A DNA stretch of 17,824 bases from contig JANQST010000068.1 of NCBI GenBank assembly GCA_028279155.1, forward strand, positions 1 to 17,824. Direction: 5' to 3'. Within the stretch, counting starts at the first letter, position 1; every line of letters starts with the position of its first letter. The position numbers and the translations under genes are program-made. The notes below the pieces were generated by a model. It searched no databases. It worked only from the letters and a program-made list of their open reading frames with translations, and was not told where the DNA came from. Of the stretch, positions 1-8,021 are shown in pieces. Origin of the DNA: Cyclobacteriaceae bacterium. GTDB lineage: Bacteria; Bacteroidota; Bacteroidia; Cytophagales; Cyclobacteriaceae.

Positions 1-1
1 A

Positions 2-1075
2 GTCCGTGTAATTCCTGAATATATAGCCCTGAAAAAACGGTGTACTACTTTCAATGGAAGCATCAACACCAAAGCAATAGTTGTAAATATTGATAACTCT
101 GAAATTTTTCATCGTTACTTCTACCTACTTCTAAAGTTCTTTTCACTTGCAGGCTATTCGATATATTTTCCAAAACTCAACTTCAACTATTTCAGAAAAA
201 GAATTTTCAGAAAAAATGATCAAATCTGGAATTATTACCGGCTGATATTTGAGGAAGGACTCCCTATTCCTGGTAATCCATTAGAAAGTACTGAAGTTCT
301 CATTGAAATTAATGACAATAATCTAAGCCCTGATTACTTCGGAAGTCAACTCATAACTAGCGATAATGCTGAAAACTTTTATGTTCCAATGACAATGCAT
401 CCTCTTTTTTATCACAAGAATCTTTGGGATCGAGAAGGAGTATCGGTCACTACTAGAAAAAACTCCATCTTTATGATTGGGAATTTTGGGGATTACTATT
501 CACACATCAATGATGCTCCATTTACTATTGATAGCAGGCTTGATGTAATTGCCCATCTCCAAAAAACCAAAGTCGTAAGCAAGGTAAAATCAGAAGAGCA
601 TCTCGAACGATTCCTAAAAAGTGATAAGGACGATGAATGTATAATTGCCGATATTAAAGATTTCACCATTGAAATGAATAAGCTTCGAGAGACGTTAGCC
701 AAGTTTCATTTTTATCTGGCATTGCCCGGAGTATTCATTCCCTTTTCTCACAATTTGATTGAAGCTGTCTCTGTTGGCACAATTCCAATACTTCATAAGG
801 AATACGCAAGTTTCATGAAACCAAAACTTGAGCATATGAAAAATGCCATTCTCTACGAAAACCTGGAAGACCTTCCCAACAAAATTGATTTAGCTATTAA
901 TCTCTCAGGTAAAGTGCTTTCTGAACTTCATTTGAATGTTGACCAATACTATAATTCGAACCTAACTCCTCAATCGGTGATCGAGAAAATAGAAAAGGAT
1001 AACTACTCATTAATGTATTTGCAAGCTGAAAAACTAAGTTCGAAACTTTATCGAGATGCGGTAGAAAGAGTTTGA
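2..1075 (+). CDS. Putative GT-B-fold glycosyltransferase, 5' end outside the window
   Basis: The reading frame is open from base 2 to the TGA at 1073-1075 (357 residues seen) with no start codon before the ATG at 389. The residues before that ATG read like normal protein, so I treat the gene as running in from the left. The C-terminal half has the block FHFYLALPGVF..FSHNLIEAVSVGTIPIL (about 235-265 of the visible part). This resembles the nucleotide-sugar-binding C-terminal lobe of exostosin-like (GT47) and GT10-type GT-B enzymes, where a Ser/His-x-x-LIEA-x-x-G-x-IP-V/I motif recurs. No signal peptide is visible in this part. The neighbours are a Wzi-like protein and many other glycosyltransferases, which fits surface-glycan assembly in the cytoplasm. 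Donor and acceptor cannot be read from the sequence. The family call is by motif only. Confidence 0.6.
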   Translation, partial: VRVIPEYIALKKRCTTFNGSINTKAIVVNIDNSEIFHRYFYLLLKFFSLAGYSIYFPKLNFNYFRKRIFRKNDQIWNYYRLIFEEGLPIPGNPLESTEVLIEINDNNLSPDYFGSQLITSDNAENFYVPMTMHPLFYHKNLWDREGVSVTTRKNSIFMIGNFGDYYSHINDAPFTIDSRLDVIAHLQKTKVVSKVKSEEHLERFLKSDKDDECIIADIKDFTIEMNKLRETLAKFHFYLALPGVFIPFSHNLIEAVSVGTIPILHKEYASFMKPKLEHMKNAILYENLEDLPNKIDLAINLSGKVLSELHLNVDQYYNSNLTPQSVIEKIEKDNYSLMYLQAEKLSSKLYRDAVERV

Positions 1076-1083
1076 TGACTTGT

Positions 1084-2577
1084 CTACAACTTTAGTCTCC
1101 CACCAAAGCCAAAGCCAATATTCCACAAGTCGTTGAATTCGAAATATCGACTGTAATTATGACTAAAAACAGCTTCAACAAAGAAATCATACTTTTCAAA
1201 TCCTTTCTGTGCAGCTGCTGTTAATGAATACTCTATATCATGAAGGTTGGCATTGCGCACCTGATTCACAAAATAATCCCGGTCCTTTTCTATCCGCTGA
1301 AGTAGCAAAAATCCTGAAATGTTTTCTTTATTCATTCTCAGACCCAGATGATCACTATTCCCGCCAGGACCAATGCCTGCTCCAATAATTTGACCATCTT
1401 GTGTATAACCTTGTTGATTAATATTATGTGCATAAAAAGGAGGGGTAGGACGCCATTCAGTATGGCCAATAGATAAGTTGGTGTGCTCATAGGAAAGGAT
1501 AAAATCGGTTCCCTTTTTGTTTTGAAGTGATTTTTCAAACCCAATGGTGTACCCCCTTGAATGTTCCGGCTCGACAGCAGTTGGTCTTAGCATTCCATCT
1601 GAGGTGAAATCGTTTTTAGCGAATTCTGCATACGCTCTGAAACCAACCTCTCGGAAGTTCCATTCCAATGAAAGTGATGCCATCTGATCGAAAGCATCGT
1701 TCGGGGAAAGTGTATCACCATTCAAGATTCCATCATCTACAATAAACAGGGTAGAAAAAGCATCGGTTCCTTCAAAAAATCGCGTCTGCTTATACAAGAC
1801 CTTATTAAAGCCAATCGTTAATTCAGGTAAGAATGAAGGAGTAATGGCTAGAAAAAGACTATTGAAGTACCTGTTATCATTTTCTGAATCATTATCAAAA
1901 TAATCTGACTCTTTGAGCAAGCCAAACATTAAATTGGCTTCTACTTTGGCTATGTTCTCTTTAGCTGAAAGATATGTTGGCTTGACCCCGAATCTCATAT
2001 GTGGGAATCCCCCACCCTGTCTACTCATCAAAATTGGATTGAATACAGACGGACCAAGTGAATAATTTTGTGTTCCTACAGAAGTGACAAATTTTCCAAT
2101 ATCAAGTCTTAATTCACTTTGTCCAGGATGAAACTTCAGTAAAGGATCAGCACCATAGCGTTGAACCCAATCAATTCTATTTGAAAATGAATAGCCAAAC
2201 TCACTCGTATTTGCTTGTAGGTTGAGAATTCTGAATGGCTCATTGTGAGCATAGAAGATTGTTGGGTTGAAAGTATAAGAGAGATTACCAAGCCTTCCTG
2301 AAAATCCGCTATGCAATTCTAGTGTAAACCCATGGCCCTTCCATACAGGACCGTCGTTGTATCCTCGAGCATATTCGTCATTTCGAAAAGTTTTGAAAAA
2401 AACATTATTCCATTCAAATCCATCATCAGTCAATGGCTTTATTGATGAGAATAGAGTAAGCGTTGTGCTGTCATTTAACTTATCAATCGGATCATGTAAA
2501 TCTCCCGGGATCTGAACCTGTGGATAAACCCAATAGGGCAACAAGCAAAAGAATATGTTTTTCAACTTCATAGCCAT
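1084..2577 (-). CDS. Wzi-like capsule assembly outer-membrane protein
   Basis: A 497-residue exported protein. The N terminus (MAMKLKNIFFCLLPYWVYPQ) is a signal peptide; the Met at residue 3 is an equally possible start. The rest is rich in alternating aromatic and polar residues typical of an outer-membrane beta-barrel, and the protein ends on GRLKL with a preceding Phe-Gly-rich strand. The central segment (about 165-195) carries YSLGPSVFNPILMS and GFPHMRFG, the conserved stretch of the Caps_assemb_Wzi family; E. coli Wzi, a surface lectin that anchors group 1 capsule, is of similar size. It probably helps attach or organise exported polysaccharide at the cell surface. It converges with the preceding glycosyltransferase with 8 bases between stops, and no terminator is visible there. 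No wza, wzb or wzc partner is present in the window. No clear TAnnTTTG box was found upstream. Confidence 0.82.
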   Translation of the reverse strand: MAMKLKNIFFCLLPYWVYPQVQIPGDLHDPIDKLNDSTTLTLFSSIKPLTDDGFEWNNVFFKTFRNDEYARGYNDGPVWKGHGFTLELHSGFSGRLGNLSYTFNPTIFYAHNEPFRILNLQANTSEFGYSFSNRIDWVQRYGADPLLKFHPGQSELRLDIGKFVTSVGTQNYSLGPSVFNPILMSRQGGGFPHMRFGVKPTYLSAKENIAKVEANLMFGLLKESDYFDNDSENDNRYFNSLFLAITPSFLPELTIGFNKVLYKQTRFFEGTDAFSTLFIVDDGILNGDTLSPNDAFDQMASLSLEWNFREVGFRAYAEFAKNDFTSDGMLRPTAVEPEHSRGYTIGFEKSLQNKKGTDFILSYEHTNLSIGHTEWRPTPPFYAHNINQQGYTQDGQIIGAGIGPGGNSDHLGLRMNKENISGFLLLQRIEKDRDYFVNQVRNANLHDIEYSLTAAAQKGFEKYDFFVEAVFSHNYSRYFEFNDLWNIGFGFGGRLKL

Positions 2578-2636
2578 TACGAAATTTTCCTGATAAATGT
2601 CGTTTTTCTTTTAGGATAGATGTATAGTCATATCCA

Positions 2637-2644
2637 TATCTTTG
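2637..2644 (+). promoter_or_regulatory. Candidate -7 promoter box (TATCTTTG)
   Basis: This is an exact match to the Bacteroidota vegetative -7 consensus TAnnTTTG, 39 bases before the ATG at 2684. Transcription would begin near 2648, giving a leader of about 36 bases. No good -33 TTTG is seen at the expected spacing, only a T-rich run near 2602-2612. The box decides the start of the downstream gene, because the upstream TTG at 2642 lies inside it. Confidence 0.5.
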
Positions 2645-2683
2645 CGCGAAGTTATAATCCTTTATCCGATCAATTCCATAAAT

Positions 2684-3634
2684 ATGAGCCTGGTAAGTGT
2701 ATGTGTGCCTATTTATAATGGTGAAAAATACCTTCGAGAAAGTATGGATTCCATTGTAAATCAGACATACGGAAATCTAGATATCCTTGTGGTCGATGAC
2801 TGTTCAATAGATAACAGTGTATCCATTATTAAAGAATATCAATCAAAGGATAAGAGAATTAGATTGATTCATAATAAGCAGAACCTTGGTTTAGTTGGCA
2901 ATTGGAATAGGTGCATTAAGGAAGCAAGTGGAGATTTTGTAAAACTCCAATTTCAAGATGACATCATGCTTAATGACACCATTGAGAAAATGATGACCTT
3001 GGCAGTTGATGAGAATGTTGATGTTGTTTTAACCGATAGAGAGTACACGTTCGAAAACGATATTAATCACTTCTATCTCGATCAACTACCGAGACTATCA
3101 GATCACTACAAGGAGAATGCTGTAATCAAACCTTCATTTATCACCAATCTCTTACTAGAAAAAGGGACAAACATGAATTTCATGGGCGAACCAATACTTG
3201 GGCTTGTAAAAAAAGAAGTATTTGATAAGTACGGATTGTATGATGATACTTTTTATCAAATCGGAGATTTCGAATTCTGGATCAGGCTGGCAATCAACGT
3301 TGAAATAGGGTTCATCCCTGAACGACTTCATATTTTCAGACTCCATAATGAATCTCAAGGAGCAAAAAATGCCAGAGCAACAGAAGTAAACCCTTCGCAC
3401 CTGGATAGAATTCACCTGGCCTCAAAAATGCACTCAGATCAGTCGTATAAGAACTTCAAGGAAGTTGCTGGTGAGTCATTCGCTGAAGATCTTCTCAGGA
3501 AATATGTCAATGAGTACACCAAGCGATATGGCCAAGAGAAGTTAGCCACTCGCATTGATGAAGATTTTTTCAAATATTTAGAACCCGAAAAAAACCGTTG
3601 GGGTAAATTTCTTAGCGTCTTCTCCTCTAAATAG
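2684..3634 (+). CDS. GT2 family glycosyltransferase
   Basis: A 316-residue GT-A glycosyltransferase. The typical GT2 start is VSVCVPIYNGEKYL (4-17), followed by the nucleotide-binding VVDDCS (36-41), NLGLVGNWN (67-75), and QDD (91-93) in the place of the metal-binding DxD motif. The C-terminal acceptor half includes a GEPILG segment and GDFEFWIRL, with its acidic residues near the usual catalytic-base position. I chose the ATG at 2684. The frame extends to a TTG at 2642, but that codon is inside the promoter box and would add 14 residues ahead of a normal GT2 N terminus. It should transfer a sugar from a nucleotide donor in the cytoplasm, in the same glycan locus as its neighbours. It converges with the next gene with 14 bases between them. 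The specific sugar cannot be inferred. Confidence 0.85.
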   Translation: MSLVSVCVPIYNGEKYLRESMDSIVNQTYGNLDILVVDDCSIDNSVSIIKEYQSKDKRIRLIHNKQNLGLVGNWNRCIKEASGDFVKLQFQDDIMLNDTIEKMMTLAVDENVDVVLTDREYTFENDINHFYLDQLPRLSDHYKENAVIKPSFITNLLLEKGTNMNFMGEPILGLVKKEVFDKYGLYDDTFYQIGDFEFWIRLAINVEIGFIPERLHIFRLHNESQGAKNARATEVNPSHLDRIHLASKMHSDQSYKNFKEVAGESFAEDLLRKYVNEYTKRYGQEKLATRIDEDFFKYLEPEKNRWGKFLSVFSSK

Positions 3635-3648
3635 GGTAATACAAGATT

Positions 3649-4476
3649 TCAATAGATTTTTTTGGCCAACTCATCATCGATGATGTCACTGCTTGCCTGA
3701 TCATACTCCTCAAAGTAGGCAATATCCCTTATTTGATCGTGCGCTTTGGTATCAGCTGCTCCTCGTTTGCATTTAACTTCCAAAAACCAACTTTTTGACT
3801 GTAAGGCATAATGATTCAAATGAAGGTATGAGCGTTCAAGTATTTTTTCACTTATCGGTTGAAAGTGTTTTTTCTCGTTATCCCTGGCATAGCGAATCTT
3901 CTTCTTATCTGCCCCAATCACTTTGCACTTTCCTTTTAAATAGCAAAAATGCAAATGAAATCTACCAACCAGTTCGGGTCGTATAATGACCTTACTCAAC
4001 GTTTTCTTTCTATCCGGCATCCATGGTTTTTGCTCCTTCTTCTGAACAGCTCTCCTTAGAAACGACGGCACAACTTCTTTCGGTTGTGCCTCCTTTCCTG
4101 ATGAACCAAACATCTTCCAGGGTATTCGAACTACCCCCACTTCAGGTATCTCTTTCAAAAAAGACGAGATGGTCCTATATCCCTTTCTGGCATATATAAA
4201 TTCATCCAGATCGCAGATCATGAGCCATTCGGTTTGCCCTTTCAGTTCATGAAAATACTTGTTGTACAATTCGATTTGTGCCCAGCGGGTATCATCATGA
4301 ATAATGGTAATCAAACCCCTGTCTGCGAATTCTTTAATTTCCCTTTGGTAATCATCCGTGCTGCCATTATCAATTAAGACAAAATGATCAACCCCTTCAT
4401 TCAGGTAATGCTGAATCCACTCCTTAATGACGTGGCTTTCATTTTTAAATATCCCCGCTACAGTCAGAAAATTCAT
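3649..4476 (-). CDS. GT92/GT2-like glycosyltransferase
   Basis: A 275-residue protein with the features of the Glyco_tranf_2_4/GT92 group. The start is FLTVAGIFKNESHVIKEWI (3-21), then a Gly-Val-Asp-His-Phe strand, DNGSTDD (36-42) and CDLDEF (88-93), where DLD is the metal/nucleotide-sugar motif. A later GRFHLHFC block matches the conserved His region of these enzymes, and LNHYALQSKSWF follows near 220. The C-terminal third is Lys-rich. There is no signal peptide or membrane segment, so a cytoplasmic enzyme is expected. It is transcribed opposite to its neighbours: divergent from the ABC exporter across 84 bases and convergent with the preceding GT2 gene. Enzymes of this group in bacterial capsule and LPS loci often act as galactosyl- or related transferases, but the substrate here is unknown. 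Confidence 0.78.
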   Translation of the reverse strand: MNFLTVAGIFKNESHVIKEWIQHYLNEGVDHFVLIDNGSTDDYQREIKEFADRGLITIIHDDTRWAQIELYNKYFHELKGQTEWLMICDLDEFIYARKGYRTISSFLKEIPEVGVVRIPWKMFGSSGKEAQPKEVVPSFLRRAVQKKEQKPWMPDRKKTLSKVIIRPELVGRFHLHFCYLKGKCKVIGADKKKIRYARDNEKKHFQPISEKILERSYLHLNHYALQSKSWFLEVKCKRGAADTKAHDQIRDIAYFEEYDQASSDIIDDELAKKIY

Positions 4477-4500
4477 CTTTAGCTTTTCGAAATGCGAATA

Positions 4501-4512
4501 TAGAGCGCTCTA
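4501..4512. promoter_or_regulatory. 12-bp perfect palindrome in a divergent intergenic region
   Basis: TAGAGCGCTCTA is a perfect 12-bp palindrome lying 25 bases from the start of the leftward GT92-like gene and 49 bases from the start of the exporter. The flanking bases do not extend it. A dimeric regulator site controlling both genes is possible, but a single palindrome of this length can also occur by chance. No exact TAnnTTTG box was found on either strand in this 84-bp region; the nearest is TAGCTTTT at 4480-4487. Confidence 0.25.
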
Positions 4513-4560
4513 GTGTATAGAATTTATTAATTATGCAGGTAAATTAATTCGTAGAAGCAG

Positions 4561-6192
4561 ATGTGGCGTGTCATTGGGTTTTTCTTTAAGTCTTCCTGGA
4601 AAGTGATCTTATTCGCTGCTGCAAGTAGTGCAGTGGCGGCAGGGGCCAACCTTTATTCACTTAAACTATTAGGGGAAGTCGTAACAGGCGAAGATCCCAA
4701 TCTTTATCTCTTGTTGGGCTATATTTCAGTCTTGATCATTGTTTCGTCTGTCATCACACTGTTTTCAGGCAAGTATGTCACAAAATATTTTGAATTAAAA
4801 GTGGCCAATTACAGGAAAGAATTGGCAGAAAAAGCACTTTATTCCAAATATGATAAAATCGAGAACAAACTTGACAAACTTGTTCCAATCTTAATGTTTG
4901 AAACAGGTGCAATCGGTGGTTTTGGTAAAAATATCCCAGGATTCATGGTTGCCATTTTTCAATCTGTTGTGGTTCTGGGCTACTTGTTCAAACTATCATG
5001 GATTCTAACGGTTTCATTTTTGCCTATTTTCATCATCGTTAGCGTTACTAATATTCTCACCTTGCCATTATTTAAAAAATTAGAAGAGGCAATTTCCAAG
5101 ACAAGGTTTAAGCTTCATTTTTCACTGGATAGAATGGAAAAGGGGTTCAAGGACCTCATTGTAAATAGACAACATTCCAAGGCTTATATAGGTGGCTCAA
5201 TTGATAAACCTAACAAGGGGCTGGTGGACCTGAATGTGCGAAACTTCTACTTACGCACACTTCTGGATAAGTCTGAAAATACTTTCGTGATCATAAGCCT
5301 TGGTTTGCTCCTGGTTTATGCTATGACTGGGTCTGCCTTTACTGAAAACGAGCTCATTGAATACATGGCCTTGATCTTATACATTCGACCGTCTCTCAAT
5401 CGAATCGCAGGCTTTACCAAACAAGTGAAAGGCGTTGAAAATGCATTGGAGCAGGTTGAGTCATTGGATGTGGATATCAGAAAATCTTTGTTTGAATCTG
5501 AAGAGATTGTTGATTTCAAAGAGAGTTCTGAATTACCATTAATTAAGGTCGACAATGCCTCATATTCCTATAGTGGCAAAAGTACTTTTAAACTGGATTC
5601 GATTGATTTCGATATCATGCAAAATGAAATTGTAATTATAAATGGAAGCAATGGAAGTGGGAAGTCAACTCTTTTCAAACTCATTATAGGGCTTTATTCA
5701 GCTCAGGAAGGTGAGATCACTTTCCAGGGACAACCTATTAATAGGGATAATATACAGTCATATAGAAGTTATTTTTCTTGTTTCTTCACAGATTCACAGT
5801 TATTCGATGATTTGAGCTATGTAGTAAATGATGGGAATAAACCGAGAGTTGCAGAGCTCATTGAGTATTTGGATTTGACAAACAAAACTTCACTTGACGA
5901 TGGATTCACAATAACTAATTCTAATCTCTCAAATGGGCAAAGAGGTCGTTTAAATCTACTGCGACTACTTCTCGAAGACCGGCAGATCTATTTCATGGAT
6001 GAGTGGGCCGCAAACCAGGACATTTATTTTAAAGAAAAATTCTACACGGAAATTGTCCCTAATCTGAAAAAAAATGGGAAAACAGTTATCCTAATCTCCC
6101 ATGATGATAAATTTTACTCGGTAGCTGACCGAATAATTACAATTAAAAACGGCAAGGTTGAAAAAATCGTAGCTCCAGATGTCATCGCCTAA
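4561..6192 (+). CDS. Cyclic-peptide-type ABC exporter (SyrD/PvdE/YojI family)
   Basis: A 543-residue half-size exporter with membrane and ATPase domains in one chain. Residues 1 to about 310 hold several hydrophobic helices. The ATPase domain follows: Walker A GSNGSGKS (362-369, Lys368), a FFTDSQLF block in the Q-loop region, signature LSNGQ (456-460), Walker B ending MDEW (Asp480, Glu481), and the H-loop ISHDD (His514). The wording DEWAANQD after Walker B closely matches DEWAADQDP, which I associate with the cyclic-peptide/siderophore exporters SyrD, PvdE and YojI (TIGR01194 type) rather than with MsbA or Wzx/Wzm-Wzt polysaccharide exporters. Length also fits that family. It should work as a homodimer in the inner membrane, moving a peptide or an amphipathic glycan to the periplasm. 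It leads an operon of glycosyltransferases, and its end overlaps the next gene by 14 bases. No peptide synthetase is visible, so the substrate is unknown. Confidence 0.83.
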   Translation: MWRVIGFFFKSSWKVILFAAASSAVAAGANLYSLKLLGEVVTGEDPNLYLLLGYISVLIIVSSVITLFSGKYVTKYFELKVANYRKELAEKALYSKYDKIENKLDKLVPILMFETGAIGGFGKNIPGFMVAIFQSVVVLGYLFKLSWILTVSFLPIFIIVSVTNILTLPLFKKLEEAISKTRFKLHFSLDRMEKGFKDLIVNRQHSKAYIGGSIDKPNKGLVDLNVRNFYLRTLLDKSENTFVIISLGLLLVYAMTGSAFTENELIEYMALILYIRPSLNRIAGFTKQVKGVENALEQVESLDVDIRKSLFESEEIVDFKESSELPLIKVDNASYSYSGKSTFKLDSIDFDIMQNEIVIINGSNGSGKSTLFKLIIGLYSAQEGEITFQGQPINRDNIQSYRSYFSCFFTDSQLFDDLSYVVNDGNKPRVAELIEYLDLTNKTSLDDGFTITNSNLSNGQRGRLNLLRLLLEDRQIYFMDEWAANQDIYFKEKFYTEIVPNLKKNGKTVILISHDDKFYSVADRIITIKNGKVEKIVAPDVIA

Positions 6193-7093
6193 AGTATGTG
6201 TAATTGTTGTTACCTACAATGGAATTAAATGGATTGACAAATGCCTGAAAAGCATTGAGAGTTCAACTATTAAAACAGACATCCTGATAATAGACAATGG
6301 GTCTACCGACGGCACACTGGAACTACTAAGCCAAGATGGAAGGTGCGATTATTTGCATGAATCCGATTCAAATCTTGGCTTTGGAAAAGCAAACAATATT
6401 GGACTTAAGCACGGGTATGCAAATGACTATGACTATTTCCTGCTTCTCAACCAGGATGCATGGGTTGAGGAAAATGTAATCGAACATCTGATTTTTCAAA
6501 TGGAAGCAGATAAACGATTTGGGATTACCTCTCCACTTCACTACAATGGAAAAGGCACCAATCTTGATCATTTTTTTGAGTTTTATCTGTCAAGGATGGA
6601 GGATTATCAGAATGATCTCAAAGAAGATAAAATTGAGCAAAAGCTATATGAATCCCCTTTCATTAATGCTGCATGCTGGATGCTCAACAGAAGAACACTG
6701 GAGAAAGTAGGACTATTTCACCCACTTTTTGAGCACTATGGAGAAGATGACAATTATATAGATAGACTACATCATGTTGGCCTAAAATTAGGACTTGACG
6801 CCCATGTAAAAGTCTACCATGATCGAGATACTTCAAAAGTCAACCCTTTAAAGGATGATCTTTTTAGACTTTTTAGGCGTTCAACTTTACGGTCCCTGCT
6901 TGATCCCAACAATCATGGTACACAAATAAATAATAAAAAAGAAGCCAAAAAGCTGGCAAAAAAACTTTCAAGAAATCATTCAGGAATCTCAAAACTCGTT
7001 TTTCGAATCAAATGCTTCTTTGAATACTCTAAGATATCCCATGAGTTAAAACGGTTTTCAGAGATTAGTCAATCGGAAATCAATATTAAGTGA
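6179..7093 (+). CDS. GT2 family glycosyltransferase, rhamnosyltransferase (WbbL)-like
   Basis: A 304-residue GT-A enzyme. It has VCVIVVTYNG (6-15), LIIDNGSTDGT (36-46), NLGFGKANNIGL (65-76) and LLLNQDAW (88-95) with NQD in the DxD position. The FINAACWMLNRRTLEKVGLF block and HYGEDDNY lie in the acceptor half. The NLGFgkANNiGl and ED-x-x-Y pair is typical of WbbL-like rhamnosyltransferases and relatives, which add a deoxysugar to a lipid-linked glycan. The ATG at 6179 lies inside the 3' end of the exporter gene, so the two are probably translated together. The last 80 residues are basic and may help the enzyme contact the membrane. The sugar assignment is only a suggestion. Confidence 0.83.
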   Translation: MSSPKVCVIVVTYNGIKWIDKCLKSIESSTIKTDILIIDNGSTDGTLELLSQDGRCDYLHESDSNLGFGKANNIGLKHGYANDYDYFLLLNQDAWVEENVIEHLIFQMEADKRFGITSPLHYNGKGTNLDHFFEFYLSRMEDYQNDLKEDKIEQKLYESPFINAACWMLNRRTLEKVGLFHPLFEHYGEDDNYIDRLHHVGLKLGLDAHVKVYHDRDTSKVNPLKDDLFRLFRRSTLRSLLDPNNHGTQINNKKEAKKLAKKLSRNHSGISKLVFRIKCFFEYSKISHELKRFSEISQSEINIK

Positions 7094-8019
7094 AGCAACT
7101 AATAACTATAGGACTTGGGACAAGGGACCGTCCATCTATGTTGGAAGAGGCACTCAATTCACTGATTGATCTGATTTTACCAAATGATATTGATGTGAAG
7201 TTGATTGTTTGCGAAAATGGAGAATCCCATAAATCACAAAAAATAATTGCAGACCATTCCGAGAAACTACCTTTTAAGGTCACATTGCTTAATGAATCTA
7301 AAAAAGGGATTGTTTACATGAGAAACAGGATTCTCAAGGAAGCGATAGAAAGCAATTCAACCATGTTGGCATTTTTCGATGATGATGAAGTGGTGGATAA
7401 AAACTGGTTGGTTAACCTATGTAAAACTAAAACCAAGTATTCAGCCAACATTGTTCAGGGACATGTTGAACAGCGATTCCCACCCGTTGATAATCTTGAA
7501 CTTTTGAAGGAGTTTTTTCCAGGAAGTTTTCAAAAAAGCACGGGAGACGAATTACACGATGCTTACACAAATAATGTATTGTTCGATTTGTCCTTGGTTA
7601 AAGAGCATGATTTGCAATTCGATGAGCGTTTCAATTTGACTGGCGGATCGGATAGTTTCTTCTTCACCCAATTGAAAAGAAAAGGAGCTCGAATTGTATT
7701 CGCGAAGGAAGCTGTCGTCACCGAAGCAATCCCTGCCTCAAGAGCTAACATAGATTGGGTATTTTTTAGATTTTACAGAAATGGCTATACAAAATATCTA
7801 ATGGACATTGGAAGGTTTGGGAAAATCAAAGCGTTCAGAATAGGGTTTAGAATGGTACGCAAAACCATTTTGAAATGTGTTTTGAAAAGAAAAATCATGA
7901 GAACTACCTTAAGCAGAGAAAACGTTCTACTTACTAAAAAATGCATGCGAGCAAAAGGAACCTTTCACGCTATGATGGGAGTGCCATTTAGTGAGTACAA
8001 TGTTACTCATGGAGGCTAA
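7090..8019 (+). CDS. GT2 family glycosyltransferase, paralogue 1
   Basis: A 309-residue GT-A enzyme starting at a GTG that overlaps the preceding TGA in GTGA. Motifs are ITIGLGTRDRPSML (5-18), LIVCENGES (38-46), KKGIVYMRNR (71-80), FFDDDEVVD (95-103) with the DDD metal-binding triad, and FNLTGGSDSFFF in the acceptor half. The C terminus is strongly basic. It is a diverged copy of the next gene. Shared landmarks are the K/R-K/R-G-I/L-V-x-x-RNR block, the FFDDD motif, FNLTGG-x-DS-x-FF, a YT-x-YL segment, and the Pro-Phe-x-x-Tyr near the end. Its place right after the other GT2 gene points to a role in the same glycan chain. The acceptor and donor are not identifiable. Confidence 0.85.
   Translation: MKQLITIGLGTRDRPSMLEEALNSLIDLILPNDIDVKLIVCENGESHKSQKIIADHSEKLPFKVTLLNESKKGIVYMRNRILKEAIESNSTMLAFFDDDEVVDKNWLVNLCKTKTKYSANIVQGHVEQRFPPVDNLELLKEFFPGSFQKSTGDELHDAYTNNVLFDLSLVKEHDLQFDERFNLTGGSDSFFFTQLKRKGARIVFAKEAVVTEAIPASRANIDWVFFRFYRNGYTKYLMDIGRFGKIKAFRIGFRMVRKTILKCVLKRKIMRTTLSRENVLLTKKCMRAKGTFHAMMGVPFSEYNVTHGG
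8011..8015 (+). promoter_or_regulatory. Shine-Dalgarno GGAGG deciding a TTG start
   Basis: GGAGG ends six bases before the TTG at 8022 and lies inside the last codons of the preceding gene. Strong Shine-Dalgarno sequences are uncommon in Bacteroidota, so its presence here supports the TTG as the real start of the second paralogue. Confidence 0.5.
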
Positions 8020-8021
8020 TT

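Noticed and set aside
389..1075. ATG at 389 as the start of the first gene
   Set aside because: The same frame is open to the left edge and encodes protein-like sequence, so the gene starts outside the window.
3155..3415. Minus-strand open frame of 86 codons inside the GT2 gene
   Set aside because: It is antisense to a gene with clear GT2 motifs and has an atypical Cys/Phe-rich composition.
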